Shown here: positions 1-8,654 of the stretch, piece by piece
How the letters are laid out: every line of letters begins with the position of its first letter
Position numbering within the stretch: position 1 is the stretch's first letter
Assembly (NCBI GenBank): GCA_013203045.1
Contig: JABMQN010000008.1
Location: forward strand, 1 to 39,059
Length of the DNA: 39,059 nt
Reading direction: 5' to 3'
From: Chloroflexota bacterium
GTDB taxonomy: Bacteria > Chloroflexota > Dehalococcoidia > SZUA-161 > SpSt-899
The notes under the pieces: generated by a model
What the model was told of the DNA's origin: nothing
The model's database searches: none
What the model saw: the letters and a program-made list of their open reading frames with translations, nothing else
Program-made: the position numbers and the translations under genes

Positions 1-36
1 CTGGCAATAGAAATGCCAGTGATGAGGAGGTGGATC

Positions 37-1314
37 GTGAGAATAGCAATCAGGAATGGTACCATTCTATCGCTGGTTTTGTTGTTGGTTCTGGTATTAC
101 TGAGTGCATGTGGTGGGAATGGTGATGATAATGATGATGATGCGACAAAACCAACCGTACCTACAGCTACACAGACAACTGACCAGGTTACTAAAACCAA
201 GATCACAATCGGCAACCACACAGACAAGACCGGGGTTGCCGCCAATGCCTTGGCGTATATCGATGCGGCACTGGTGGACGTTATCGAGTATTACAACGAG
301 AATAACCTTATCCCGGGTGTCGAGGTGGGTTTGGCTGAATATGATGGCCAGGCAGATCCTGCCAAAGATATCCCTGGGTATGAGTGGCTAAAAGACAAAG
401 GAGCAGACGTTATCACAGCATGGTTTCCGGCTGTGGCTGTGACGTTGCGGCCTTACGTAGATGCAGATGGGATTCCTTTGTTTGGCACCATTGTGAGAAG
501 TGATATACTGTATCCCCCTGGGCATTTATTCATTACGAGCGCTCTTCTCGAGTCCCAGGCCTGGACCATGATCAAATGGGTTGCTGAAAATGACTGGGAC
601 TACCAGACCAAAGGCCCTGCGAAAATTGGGGGTGTTTGCTGGGATACCGACGATTGTGATATCTATTTCAACACATTTGAGAAATATGCCGAATTGTATC
701 CGGATCAGGTTGAGTGGGTAAGCGGTCATATTGCTCCTGCTGCCACATTTATGTGGTCCTCCGAAGTTGAGGCGCTCAAGCATTGCGATTATGTATGGGT
801 GCCCAATGCGCTGGGTAATTTTGTCCGGGAGTATCGTCAGGCAGGTCATACAGGAAAATTTTTAGGGACCAGTGCCCAATTAGCTTTCTGGGGATTGATT
901 GAAGATATGGGGCTCTGGGATGAGGTAGATGGTTCGCTGTTCCTCTCAGACACTGAATGGTGGGATGAGACAGGAGAAGTTCCCGACTTCATAAATCAGC
1001 TATTACGCGATAATCACCCAGACTCTGCTGATGAAATTATGCGGACAAAATCATATTTTGCTGCGATTAATGTCGTGTTCATAATGGAGATCATCAAATC
1101 CGCTGCGGAAAATGTTGGTCCCGAGAACCTTGATTCGCAGGCTATCTACGATGCAGCCCAATCAGCTACCCTGGCATTTGATGGCCTGCAGCGCCACAGT
1201 TTCACCGAGACCAAACGGGCGTCACTTGATCGAGCCGCAATTTATGTGGCGGATGGAGCTGAGGAGAACATAGTTAGGATAAGTGACTGGATCTCCATTG
1301 AAGCAGCCCCGTAG
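37..1314 (+). CDS. ABC-type substrate-binding lipoprotein (periplasmic binding protein type 1), copy 1
   Basis: Likely captures a small organic substrate outside the membrane for an ABC importer of the branched-chain amino-acid (LivK/amide) type. The N-terminus is a lipoprotein signal: a hydrophobic run followed by the lipobox LLSACGG, so the mature protein should be lipid-anchored at Cys. The body begins with ITIGNHTDKTG, the usual first strand of this fold, and includes DGQADPAKDIPGYEWL. The ORF track starts at 13, but AGGAGG at 25-30 sits 6 nt before GTG at 37, and that start gives a signal peptide like that of the paralog at 2556, so I prefer 37 (425 aa). No permease or ATPase gene of an ABC system is visible in the window. 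A close paralog follows after one intervening gene, suggesting local duplication. Ligand unknown; an acyl or aromatic acid would fit the context (inference). Confidence 0.85.
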   Translation: MRIAIRNGTILSLVLLLVLVLLSACGGNGDDNDDDATKPTVPTATQTTDQVTKTKITIGNHTDKTGVAANALAYIDAALVDVIEYYNENNLIPGVEVGLAEYDGQADPAKDIPGYEWLKDKGADVITAWFPAVAVTLRPYVDADGIPLFGTIVRSDILYPPGHLFITSALLESQAWTMIKWVAENDWDYQTKGPAKIGGVCWDTDDCDIYFNTFEKYAELYPDQVEWVSGHIAPAATFMWSSEVEALKHCDYVWVPNALGNFVREYRQAGHTGKFLGTSAQLAFWGLIEDMGLWDEVDGSLFLSDTEWWDETGEVPDFINQLLRDNHPDSADEIMRTKSYFAAINVVFIMEIIKSAAENVGPENLDSQAIYDAAQSATLAFDGLQRHSFTETKRASLDRAAIYVADGAEENIVRISDWISIEAAP

Positions 1315-1371
1315 ACTTCGATAGTGGTGGTCTACATATACACGATTTAGCCAAAACAAGGGGGAATGATT

Positions 1372-2487
1372 ATGCTAACCAAATACGATGAATTCCTGTG
1401 TCATCAAACTGTTTCTACATTCGATCATCCCAACACCAGTGCCAGGGAGTGGACCGAGCGTATCTGGTTCATGGCTCATGATACCAAAGGAGAACTAATA
1501 CTCGTAGCCGGTTTTGGCTATTACCCCAATCGTAATATAATGGATGCATTTGTGTGTCTGGCGGTTGAAGGGAAGACCCAGCATGTAGTTAGGGCTTCTC
1601 GGGAGTTGAGACCGCGGATCGATGAAATTGAGGTGGGCCCGTTCTCTTGGGAAGTGATCGAACCTATGCGAAAACTCAGAGCCAAACTCGGTGATAACGA
1701 TTATGGCGTGAGCTATGAAATAAACTTCGATGCCACCATGCCGCCACATGAGGAAGACCCTCCGCAATTCTACCGAATTCGAGGCCGGGTGGTCGAGGAT
1801 ATTTGTCGTTATTTCCAGGTGGGCAAACCAACCGGTTGGATCAAGGTCGATGGTCAGACTCACAATATCGATCCTAATTCCTGGCGGACCTATAGAGATC
1901 GTTCCTGGGGCATTCGAAGAGGTGCCGTAGAATACATGGAGACCTGCGTGCAACCGGGCGAGATTCCGGTTGGTCTTTTATACAGCGGAGCATCATGGCA
2001 ATTCGATAACTGGGGTACATGTTACCATACCCGCGAAGACTGGGATGGTACACCCACCAACTTCAGTGGGGCAGAGTTCTATCCGTTGGGCAGCGGTAAA
2101 AACGAGCTGCATCTGGCCAGTATGGAGCACAATTTCACTTTCCGCTCCGATGTGCCGGGATTACGTCAGGTGAATGGTGGTAATGTCATTCTCAACGCCG
2201 CCAATGGTTCCAAAAAGGATGTTTCGATCCGGCCGCTTGGTGTTATCTATATCGGAACAGGCGGATACAGCCCGGCCAATTTTAGGGGATTTACTCACGG
2301 GCTTTGGATGGGACCTTCCTGGATCGATGGGTTTAAGCTGGATATCTCTGATCCCAAGACAATTCAAGAGAGCACTTTTCTGGATGAGCTGGTTTGCGAA
2401 TTGCGTTGCGGTGATGAGATTGGATATGGCATGACGGAGATCGTAGTTGTTGGTAAGTATCCCAAGTATGGATATGAGGGATTCTAG
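1372..2487 (+). CDS. CrtC/AttH-like (lipocalin-like beta-barrel) protein, copy 1
   Basis: A soluble protein of about 371 aa without signal peptide or membrane segment. The pattern of many short beta strands and motifs such as RDRSWGIR and PQFYRIRGR resembles the hydroxyneurosporene-synthase/AttH-type double lipocalin fold and related uncharacterised families found in catabolic clusters. That assignment is by eye and only moderate. The track gives ATG 1366, but AAGGGGG ends only 1 nt before it and 7 nt before ATG 1372. The paralog at 12852 also begins MLTKYDEFLCHQTVSTFDH, so 1372 is the better start. It lies between the two substrate-binding proteins. If the fold is right it may bind or hydrate a hydrophobic compound; no catalytic residues can be named with certainty. 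Confidence 0.7.
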   Translation: MLTKYDEFLCHQTVSTFDHPNTSAREWTERIWFMAHDTKGELILVAGFGYYPNRNIMDAFVCLAVEGKTQHVVRASRELRPRIDEIEVGPFSWEVIEPMRKLRAKLGDNDYGVSYEINFDATMPPHEEDPPQFYRIRGRVVEDICRYFQVGKPTGWIKVDGQTHNIDPNSWRTYRDRSWGIRRGAVEYMETCVQPGEIPVGLLYSGASWQFDNWGTCYHTREDWDGTPTNFSGAEFYPLGSGKNELHLASMEHNFTFRSDVPGLRQVNGGNVILNAANGSKKDVSIRPLGVIYIGTGGYSPANFRGFTHGLWMGPSWIDGFKLDISDPKTIQESTFLDELVCELRCGDEIGYGMTEIVVVGKYPKYGYEGF

Positions 2488-2555
2488 TACCCGTTTACCA
2501 GCAATGGTATAGCTGTGAACTGTTCGCAGTAACGTTGAGCTACCAGGAGGTGAAA

Positions 2556-3815
2556 ATGGCAAGCCCCGCTAAGATATTAGCTATCTTACTGGTCAGTTTG
2601 CTGCTGGCATTGTCGCTATTGTCTGCCTGTGGTGGAGGGAATGGGGATAAAGCTACGGCACCATTGACAGAGGGACTTGGAACGGAAGATGTAGTCATCA
2701 CCATAGGTAACCATTCAGACCTCACGGGACCAACATCGAATGCGATGGATAGTATAAATGCAGCACTCGATGATCTGGTTGAGTACTTCAATGATGAAAA
2801 CCTTATCCCTGGAGTTGAGTTGAAAGTTGTCACTTATGATGGACAAATGGACCCTGCCAGGGATATTCCTGGCTATGAGTGGCTAAGGGGGAAAGGTGCA
2901 GATTTGATCTTTGCTGTTCTTCCCCCTACAGTAGTAATTTTGCGTCCTATAGTTGAAAAAGATGAGGTCGTTTTGTTTGCAGCAGCTGCTGATAAGAAGC
3001 AGCTCGACCCTCCTGGATATACGTTTAGTTTGGGTACCATTCCTCAACATGAAGCCTTAACTATGCTCAAATGGATATCGGAAAACGATTGGGATTACCA
3101 GACAAATGGGCCGGCCAAAATTGGTGGGGCTTCGTGGCAGGACGCTTATTCTGGTTCATTCTTTGATGCGGCAGAGGAATATATCGAGGTCCATCCGGAT
3201 CAGTTCGAATGGGCTGGAGGACACTTGGCTCCGGTTGGTACATTTACATGGGGGCCTGAAGTTGAAGCACTTAAATACTGTGACTATGTATTTTCGCCAA
3301 ACCCGATGGTTACATTTGTCAAAGAGTTACGGAATGCAGAATCGAAAGCCAAATTGATTGGCACCGATATTCATGCCGCTTTCCTGGGAATGATATCAGA
3401 TGCAGACCTTTGGGACGAAATTGATGGAATGCTATTTATCCGGTCCTCTCTGTGGTGGAATGATGAAGGCATGATGATCGATTTGACAAAGGAGATTCTG
3501 TATAAGAACCATGCTGACTCGGCCGAAAAAATTAAAGCATCTGGCAATGGCTACACAGCCATTGTGACATTCTATGCGATGTTGAGTATCATTGCAGACG
3601 CGGTTGAAACAGTAGGCTCCGACAATTTTGATTCTCAGGCACTTTATGATGCTGCACAATCGTTTTCACTGACCATTGATGGTGTTGAACGTTACAGTTT
3701 CGATGAGACAAAGCGGACTGCTACCAACTATTATGTGATGTCCGAAGCAAGAGGTGCTGAAGGGGACATTTTCAGGATTGGTACTGAATGGATCCCTATG
3801 GTTGTTGCACCATAA
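2556..3815 (+). CDS. ABC-type substrate-binding lipoprotein (periplasmic binding protein type 1), copy 2
   Basis: Paralog of the gene at 37, of similar length (419 aa) and with the same landmarks: lipobox LLSACGGG, VVITIGNHSDLTG at the first core strand, DGQMDPARDIPGYEWLRGKGAD, ENDWDYQTNGPAKIGG, and a C-terminal SQALYDAAQS segment. It should be a lipid-anchored extracytoplasmic receptor of the LivK/amide-binding class. The track start at 2535 is a TTG; AGGAGG at 2545-2550 lies 5 nt before ATG 2556, which begins a standard signal peptide, so 2556 is chosen. The two copies differ in the region around YVDADGIPLFGTIVRSD versus IVEKDEVVLFAAAADK, which borders the ligand cleft in this fold, so they may bind different ligands (inference). 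Transporter membrane subunits are not present in the window. Confidence 0.86.
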   Translation: MASPAKILAILLVSLLLALSLLSACGGGNGDKATAPLTEGLGTEDVVITIGNHSDLTGPTSNAMDSINAALDDLVEYFNDENLIPGVELKVVTYDGQMDPARDIPGYEWLRGKGADLIFAVLPPTVVILRPIVEKDEVVLFAAAADKKQLDPPGYTFSLGTIPQHEALTMLKWISENDWDYQTNGPAKIGGASWQDAYSGSFFDAAEEYIEVHPDQFEWAGGHLAPVGTFTWGPEVEALKYCDYVFSPNPMVTFVKELRNAESKAKLIGTDIHAAFLGMISDADLWDEIDGMLFIRSSLWWNDEGMMIDLTKEILYKNHADSAEKIKASGNGYTAIVTFYAMLSIIADAVETVGSDNFDSQALYDAAQSFSLTIDGVERYSFDETKRTATNYYVMSEARGAEGDIFRIGTEWIPMVVAP

Positions 3816-3878
3816 ATATAGTGAACAACCCTATAACCTGTTTGGTTATCTTGTCTAAAAATCTGGGAGGTTTGAATA

Positions 3879-4922
3879 ATGGCCGAGAGAGATATCTATC
3901 AGGAATTACTGGACATGATAAACAGGGAGGACGTGGTAGGATTGCCGGATACCCCGTCAATGCTGAAAGTTCTCCAATTGCAACTAACCCCCGAAGAGGC
4001 AGAACTGGCTCTTAAGATTGGTCTTGCGGGTGGAACGCTGGAGGAATTATCAGCCAAGTTGGGCATAGAGAAAGAGACACTATTTAAGAAATTGTGGACC
4101 ATGGCTGACAAAGGCACCGTGTGGATAGACCCGGGTGGTGTGAATAACCCCAATTGCAGGGTGCTTGGGGCTGCTGCTCCGGGATTAAGCGAAACTGGCA
4201 TCTGGGGGAATATCAGGTTTCCGTATGATGTCGAATTGGCCAAGAACATGCATCAGGTGATGTGGGAGTGGGCCAGGGATAAACTCTGCACACTTGGATT
4301 CCCCTTCGCACCTGTCTGGGCTCATCCGTGGGCGCTACCGGATGATGCGAAACCCGAAGAAAACCTGGCGGAATTTCTTAAGAGCCAAGAGCACTTCAGT
4401 GTATCGTTCTGTCCCTGCCGGCTCTCTCACTGGATTGCTGATCCCGGCAATCATTGCGAGCATATTCCAGAAACCTGTCTTCATACCGGAGATACCAGCC
4501 GATGGTGTGTAGAACATGGTCAGGGACGCGAGATCACCTATGAAGATGCTCTTGAACTTTTGAGGAAGACAAATGCCGATGGACTGGTTCATACCATCAA
4601 CATCAACGGTTTTATCTGCAATTGCTGTGATGACTGCTGCCCCCTGTTTATGGGGTTCCACAAATTGAACGTCAAGACGATGGTCCCATCTCCCTTCATA
4701 CCAAAGATCGATGAAGACACGTGTATTGCATGCGGAGACTGCGCAGACCTATGTCCGGTGAAGGCTGTAAAAGTTGAGAAAATTGCCACAGTCGATGGTG
4801 ATATCTGCATTGGATGCGGTGTATGTGTTACGCACTGTCCATCTGAATCTATGGCTCTGGTCAGAAGGCCTGATTCTGAAGTAACCCAGATTCCGGATGA
4901 TGTAAAACAGCATATGGGATAG
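3879..4922 (+). CDS. Cys-rich iron-sulfur protein, long form 1 (wHTH-like + Cys-rich + 2x[4Fe-4S])
   Basis: Founding member of a six-copy family in this window. Residues 1-95 are helical and end in a winged-helix-like stretch (GGTLEELSAKLGIEKETLFKKLWTMADKGTVW). The middle has CPCR near residue 178, HCEHIPETCLH, and a dense CNCCDDCC motif near 247. The C-terminus carries two bacterial-ferredoxin motifs, CIACGDCADLCP (from about residue 282) and CIGCGVCVTHCP, each expected to bind a [4Fe-4S] cluster. The central cysteines could hold a further cluster (inference). No signal peptide, so cytoplasmic. GGGAGG precedes the ATG. It starts a tandem with the next, very similar gene. Most likely a dedicated electron carrier for the HAD/BCR or AOR enzymes downstream; the wHTH-like part leaves open a redox-sensing regulator. 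Confidence 0.85.
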   Translation: MAERDIYQELLDMINREDVVGLPDTPSMLKVLQLQLTPEEAELALKIGLAGGTLEELSAKLGIEKETLFKKLWTMADKGTVWIDPGGVNNPNCRVLGAAAPGLSETGIWGNIRFPYDVELAKNMHQVMWEWARDKLCTLGFPFAPVWAHPWALPDDAKPEENLAEFLKSQEHFSVSFCPCRLSHWIADPGNHCEHIPETCLHTGDTSRWCVEHGQGREITYEDALELLRKTNADGLVHTININGFICNCCDDCCPLFMGFHKLNVKTMVPSPFIPKIDEDTCIACGDCADLCPVKAVKVEKIATVDGDICIGCGVCVTHCPSESMALVRRPDSEVTQIPDDVKQHMG

Positions 4923-4966
4923 CCATGCCCATAGTGCGAACACAGTAACTCAAGGAGGTTCAGTCA

Positions 4967-6001
4967 GTGGCAGAAAAGGATATCTATCAAGAAGTATTGG
5001 ATATGGTAAACCGTGAGGACATAGTCGGCTTACCGGATACCCCGTCGATGCTTAAGGTTCTGCAATTGCAATTCACACCTGAAGAAGCCGAGTTGTCTTT
5101 GAAGATAGGTCTAACTGGGGGAACTCTGGATGAGCTATCAGAGAAGACAGGGATAGCCAAAGATGAACTCAAGAAAAAGCTCTGGACCATGGCCGACAAA
5201 GGCACCATGTGGATCGACCCGAGGGGTGATAATCCGACCTATAGAGTATTGGGAGCTGCTGCTCCAGGGCTCATTGAAACAGGCATGTTCGGCAACATCC
5301 GCTTCCCCTATGATGTGGAACTGGGGAAAGCCCTTCACCCGGCAGTAGTCGAATGGGCCAGAGACCGGCTCTGCACCCTGGGTTTCCCTTTTGCGCCCAT
5401 CTGGGCTCACCCCTTCATTCTCCCGGATGATGCCAAACCTGAAGAGAACATCGCCGAATTTCTTAGGGGTCAGGATTATTTCAGCGTATCGTCATGTCCC
5501 TGTCGCCTCTCCCACTGGATAAGTGATCCGGGTAACCATTGTGAGCATATGTTGGAGACCTGCTTGCATTCTGGGGAAGCAGCACGGTGGTTTGTTCAAC
5601 ATAATCAAGGACGCGAGATTACCTACGAAGATGCTCTTGAACTGCTTAAAAAGGCGAACGCTGACGGGCTGGTACATTCCATCAATATCAACGGATTCAT
5701 ATGTAATTGTTGCACCGATTGCTGTCCCTTGTTCGTAGGCTTCTATGAGTTCAATACCAAAACTATGGTCCCCTCTCCATTCATACCGAAGATTGAAGAG
5801 GACGAATGCGTTGCTTGTGGGGATTGTGCTGATATCTGCCCCATGAAAGCTATTACGGTTGATCAAATTGCAGTCGTTGATCCAGATACATGCATTGGCT
5901 GTGGTGTGTGCATCACGCATTGCCCATCAGAAGCGATGGCATTTATGAGGAGACCGGAACAAGTCGAACTACCCGAAGACGTAGCCAAACACGTCGGGTA
6001 G
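4967..6001 (+). CDS. Cys-rich iron-sulfur protein, long form 2
   Basis: Tandem duplicate of the preceding gene, 344 aa, starting with GTG preceded by AAGGAGG at 4952-4958. It keeps every landmark: wHTH-like GGTLDELSEKTGIAKDELKKKLWTMADKG, CPCRLSHWISDPGNHCEH, CNCCTDCC, and two C-terminal cluster motifs CVACGDCADICP and CIGCGVCITHCP. Predicted cytoplasmic two-cluster (or more) electron carrier. Its closeness to form 1 along the whole length points to a recent duplication. Only 44 bp separate the two genes, so they should be co-transcribed. The divergence is spread evenly, with no broken motif, so both copies look functional. Confidence 0.85.
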   Translation: MAEKDIYQEVLDMVNREDIVGLPDTPSMLKVLQLQFTPEEAELSLKIGLTGGTLDELSEKTGIAKDELKKKLWTMADKGTMWIDPRGDNPTYRVLGAAAPGLIETGMFGNIRFPYDVELGKALHPAVVEWARDRLCTLGFPFAPIWAHPFILPDDAKPEENIAEFLRGQDYFSVSSCPCRLSHWISDPGNHCEHMLETCLHSGEAARWFVQHNQGREITYEDALELLKKANADGLVHSININGFICNCCTDCCPLFVGFYEFNTKTMVPSPFIPKIEEDECVACGDCADICPMKAITVDQIAVVDPDTCIGCGVCITHCPSEAMAFMRRPEQVELPEDVAKHVG

Positions 6002-6080
6002 GTGAGGATTAATATTGTGCCCTGAAATTTCAAGTCTTACGCAAAATGGTAATATCGCGGCGGATGGTGTAGCACTTATC

Positions 6081-6204
6081 ATCCCTCCCTCGACGGGAGG
6101 GATTAGAGGGAGGGTGAAAGTCAGGAGTAGCAGACCGCTTCAATAACTGGAAACTAAGCCAAAGTTATCACCCTCACCCAACCTCTCCCGTCAGGGCAGA
6201 GGGG
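6081..6204 (+). repeat. Imperfect inverted repeat, MITE-like (CCCTC-rich)
   Basis: The left arm ATCCCTCCCTCGACGGGAGG and following bases pair imperfectly with the reverse complement of the right arm ending CCCGTCAGGGCAGAGGGG. The left arm also contains a smaller hairpin, CCCTCC/GGAGGG. No coding potential. It fills most of the 254-bp gap between long forms 2 and 3. The layout is that of a degraded non-autonomous element. Its transcript would fold strongly, so it could also act as an mRNA-stability or attenuation element. Copies elsewhere cannot be tested here. Confidence 0.6.
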
Positions 6205-6255
6205 TTTTGTTGCTTGTCCGGGATAGGTGAAGGTTAATATTAGGAGGATTGATCA

Positions 6256-7296
6256 ATGGCAGAGAAAGATGTTTATGAAGAACTGGCAAATATGTATCTT
6301 ACGGAAGATTTTGTCGGTATACCAACGACACCTGCTTTTATGAAGCTTCTTCACTTGCAGTTTACGCCGGAGGAAGCGGCTTTATCACTGAAGGTGCGGT
6401 TCGATGGCGGAACACTGGATGAATTATCCGGGAAAACCGGCATGGATAAGGACAAGCTTAAGGAGATGTTCTACACCATGGCGGACAAAGGCACTATATG
6501 GTTCGATCCCGGTGATGACGATCCCGTCTATAAAGCAGTGCTGGCCGCTGCACCCGGACTGGTTGAAACCGGCATCTGGGGCGGTATCCGGCATCACTAT
6601 GATGTTGAACTGGGCAAGGCACTTTACGAGGTTGTTGCCGAGTGGGGAAAGCAAACGTTGTGTAACCTGGGCTTTCCTTTTGCTCCGGTATGGGCGGCGC
6701 CATCCGCATTACCCGATGATGCGCTTCCGGAGGAGAACTTGGCTGAAGTACTTAGAGCGGAGGACCATTTCAGTGTAGCCCACTGCCCCTGCCGTACCAG
6801 CGCTCAACTTCACCATCCCGGCGAACACTGTGATCATTTAATTCAAACATGCCTTCACTCTGGCCCTGTCAGTCGCTGGACCTCCAAGTTTGGGCTGGCC
6901 AAAGAAATAACCTACGATGAGGCTATGGACCTGCTGAAAAAGGTCAATGAAGACGGACTTGTTCATACCCTCAACATAAACCACTGTGTTTGTAACTGCT
7001 GTAATGACTGTTGTCCTATCTTCACAGGGCAGCTCCAGCACGGTGCGCAGACAATCATCCCGTCACCGTTTGAGGCAACTGTAGATGAAGGAACGTGTAC
7101 TTCTTGCGGCGATTGTGCGGATGCGTGTCCAATGGGTGCAATCGCTGTAGAGGGATTCGCCGAAGTGAATCAAAGTCTGTGTATCGGGTGCGGAGTGTGT
7201 GTTACTCGATGCGATACAGGAGCTATGACATTGGTTCGACGGCCCAGCCCCGAAGAATCTCAGATCCCGGACGATGTCAAAGAGCACATGGCATAG
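6256..7296 (+). CDS. Cys-rich iron-sulfur protein, long form 3
   Basis: 346 aa, start set by TAGGAGGATT just upstream of the ATG. Same architecture: N-terminal helical and winged-helix-like part (GGTLDELSGKTGMDKDKLKEMFYTMADKG), then CPCRTSAQLHHPGEHCDH, CNCCNDCC, and two ferredoxin motifs, CTSCGDCADACP and CIGCGVCVTRCD. The last motif has Asp in place of the usual Pro after the fourth Cys, but all eight ligands are present. More diverged from forms 1 and 2 than they are from each other. It leads a small run with the SRPBCC and acetoacetate-decarboxylase-like genes, so it may serve a different partner from the first two copies (inference). Confidence 0.84.
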   Translation: MAEKDVYEELANMYLTEDFVGIPTTPAFMKLLHLQFTPEEAALSLKVRFDGGTLDELSGKTGMDKDKLKEMFYTMADKGTIWFDPGDDDPVYKAVLAAAPGLVETGIWGGIRHHYDVELGKALYEVVAEWGKQTLCNLGFPFAPVWAAPSALPDDALPEENLAEVLRAEDHFSVAHCPCRTSAQLHHPGEHCDHLIQTCLHSGPVSRWTSKFGLAKEITYDEAMDLLKKVNEDGLVHTLNINHCVCNCCNDCCPIFTGQLQHGAQTIIPSPFEATVDEGTCTSCGDCADACPMGAIAVEGFAEVNQSLCIGCGVCVTRCDTGAMTLVRRPSPEESQIPDDVKEHMA

Positions 7297-7330
7297 CAGA
7301 CAAGTCGGCTGAAAACTGGAGGGATCATCA

Positions 7331-7750
7331 ATGATTGAAGTGAAAGTCGAGGGTGAGATGGCGTTCAGCGCTGAAAAGGTCTGGGGAGTAATCGCTGACT
7401 TTGGAAACGTCGACTGGGTTCCCGGCGTTGAAAAGGTGGAGCTGGAAGGAGAAGGGGTCGGAATGATAAGGCACCTCACTGTTCCAGTATTTCCACAACT
7501 GCACGAGCGTATGGATGCCATCGATAGCGAAAAGATGATTCTCGATTATTCCATTCCCTCCGTAGAATTTTTACATCTGAAGGACTATAAAGCCCGTGCT
7601 CAAGTTAGTGAACTCGAGGGAGAGCGATGTGGATTGGTATGGTCTTGTGTCTCTGAGGTGGATGGTGTGGAAGATGCGCAGGCAATCTCTGAAACTGAAG
7701 CGTTTTATAGGGATATCATGACTTGGATCGGTGATTACCTTAGCAAGTAG
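7331..7750 (+). CDS. SRPBCC (START/polyketide cyclase-like) family protein
   Basis: A small cytoplasmic protein of 139 aa with the order expected of the SRPBCC helix-grip fold: a first strand (IEVKVEGEMAF), the phrase SAEKVWGVIADFGNVDWVPGVEKVE typical of the family's first helices, alternating strands, and a long C-terminal helix ending in WIGDYLSK. GGAGGG precedes the ATG. Family members bind hydrophobic ligands in a deep cavity, and some act as cyclases or lyases on aromatic or polyketide substrates. No catalytic residue is evident. It lies 34 bp after an iron-sulfur gene and before the acetoacetate-decarboxylase-like gene. A role in handling a hydrophobic pathway intermediate is an inference. 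Confidence 0.75.
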   Translation: MIEVKVEGEMAFSAEKVWGVIADFGNVDWVPGVEKVELEGEGVGMIRHLTVPVFPQLHERMDAIDSEKMILDYSIPSVEFLHLKDYKARAQVSELEGERCGLVWSCVSEVDGVEDAQAISETEAFYRDIMTWIGDYLSK

Positions 7751-7803
7751 CACTTTAAGGCACTAAGTTGGGTTTTAACTATCACTAGCAAAGGAAATAG
7801 GGT

Positions 7804-8586
7804 GTGCAAATGGATGAAACAGATCCTGCGTTGTCTGCGTCCGGAGAAATGAACAATAGCGAGCGTCTATTCGAGATCGAAGGGCGCACTCTCGGTTTCC
7901 CGTCGCTGTATCCGGACGCCTCTTCTGCTTTGGGTCTCTTTCTCGTACCATCGCGTACTGCTAATGAGTTGATTAAGGATAGTGGCTTCGAGGTGGCTCA
8001 GGCTTTACCAGGCCGGGCGATTTTCTCGTTGTCTTGTGTCGATTACCGCGATTCGGATTGTGGTCCCTACCGAGAGATCTCTATGGCTTTCTTCGTGAAA
8101 AAGTATGGACGTTCAATAGGGATACCTTATTTAGGGACGTGGCTGGATATCGCTCGTGACCGAGCAGCCACCTTTATCTGGAAGCTCCCGGTCACAACTC
8201 GAACGGCATATGATGCGGGGGTCTTAATGTGGGGCCTCCCGAAGACCATCGATGAGATCGATTTCAATATTGCTGACGAGAATGCGACGTTCGATCTGAA
8301 TGTTGAGGGTCGTAAGGTTCTTAGTTATACAGTTCGTGCCGTCGGCAAGGATAATCAGCCTCGTGGTAGATCGGCCCTCTATTCAATATACGAAGGATCT
8401 CCACATGTTACCTATCTTTCCCATGAATACCGGGATATGGGGAGACAGTTCAGAGGCGGTGACCTTCAACTCGGTGATCATCCTATTGCAGATAAGCTTC
8501 GCGGTTTGGGTTTACCACGTAAACCTCTCATTGCTGTGTGGATAGGAAAACTTGCTCTTGAAGTTGATGCTCCGGAGAAACTGTAA
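7804..8586 (+). CDS. Acetoacetate decarboxylase-like protein
   Basis: 260 aa with the beta-barrel signature of the acetoacetate decarboxylase (ADC) superfamily: YREISMAFFVKK, a central AYDAGVLMWGLPKTIDEIDF and a C-terminal strand series. In true ADC the Schiff-base lysine is followed by a second lysine that lowers its pKa (PKK). Here the motif reads GLPKT, so the first lysine appears kept and the neighbour is replaced by Thr. This argues for an ADC-like lyase, aldolase-dehydratase or hydrolase rather than a classical decarboxylase (inference). The start is GTG 7804 with AAGGA 8 nt upstream; ATG 7810 is an alternative. Cytoplasmic. It sits between iron-sulfur genes and is probably co-transcribed with the SRPBCC gene. 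Confidence 0.75.
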   Translation: MQMDETDPALSASGEMNNSERLFEIEGRTLGFPSLYPDASSALGLFLVPSRTANELIKDSGFEVAQALPGRAIFSLSCVDYRDSDCGPYREISMAFFVKKYGRSIGIPYLGTWLDIARDRAATFIWKLPVTTRTAYDAGVLMWGLPKTIDEIDFNIADENATFDLNVEGRKVLSYTVRAVGKDNQPRGRSALYSIYEGSPHVTYLSHEYRDMGRQFRGGDLQLGDHPIADKLRGLGLPRKPLIAVWIGKLALEVDAPEKL

Positions 8587-8654
8587 AGTCAAACAAAATA
8601 AAAGGATAGCAGGGCTAGGCTCCTATCTGCCCTTATCCAAAAGAGGTTAAGTAC

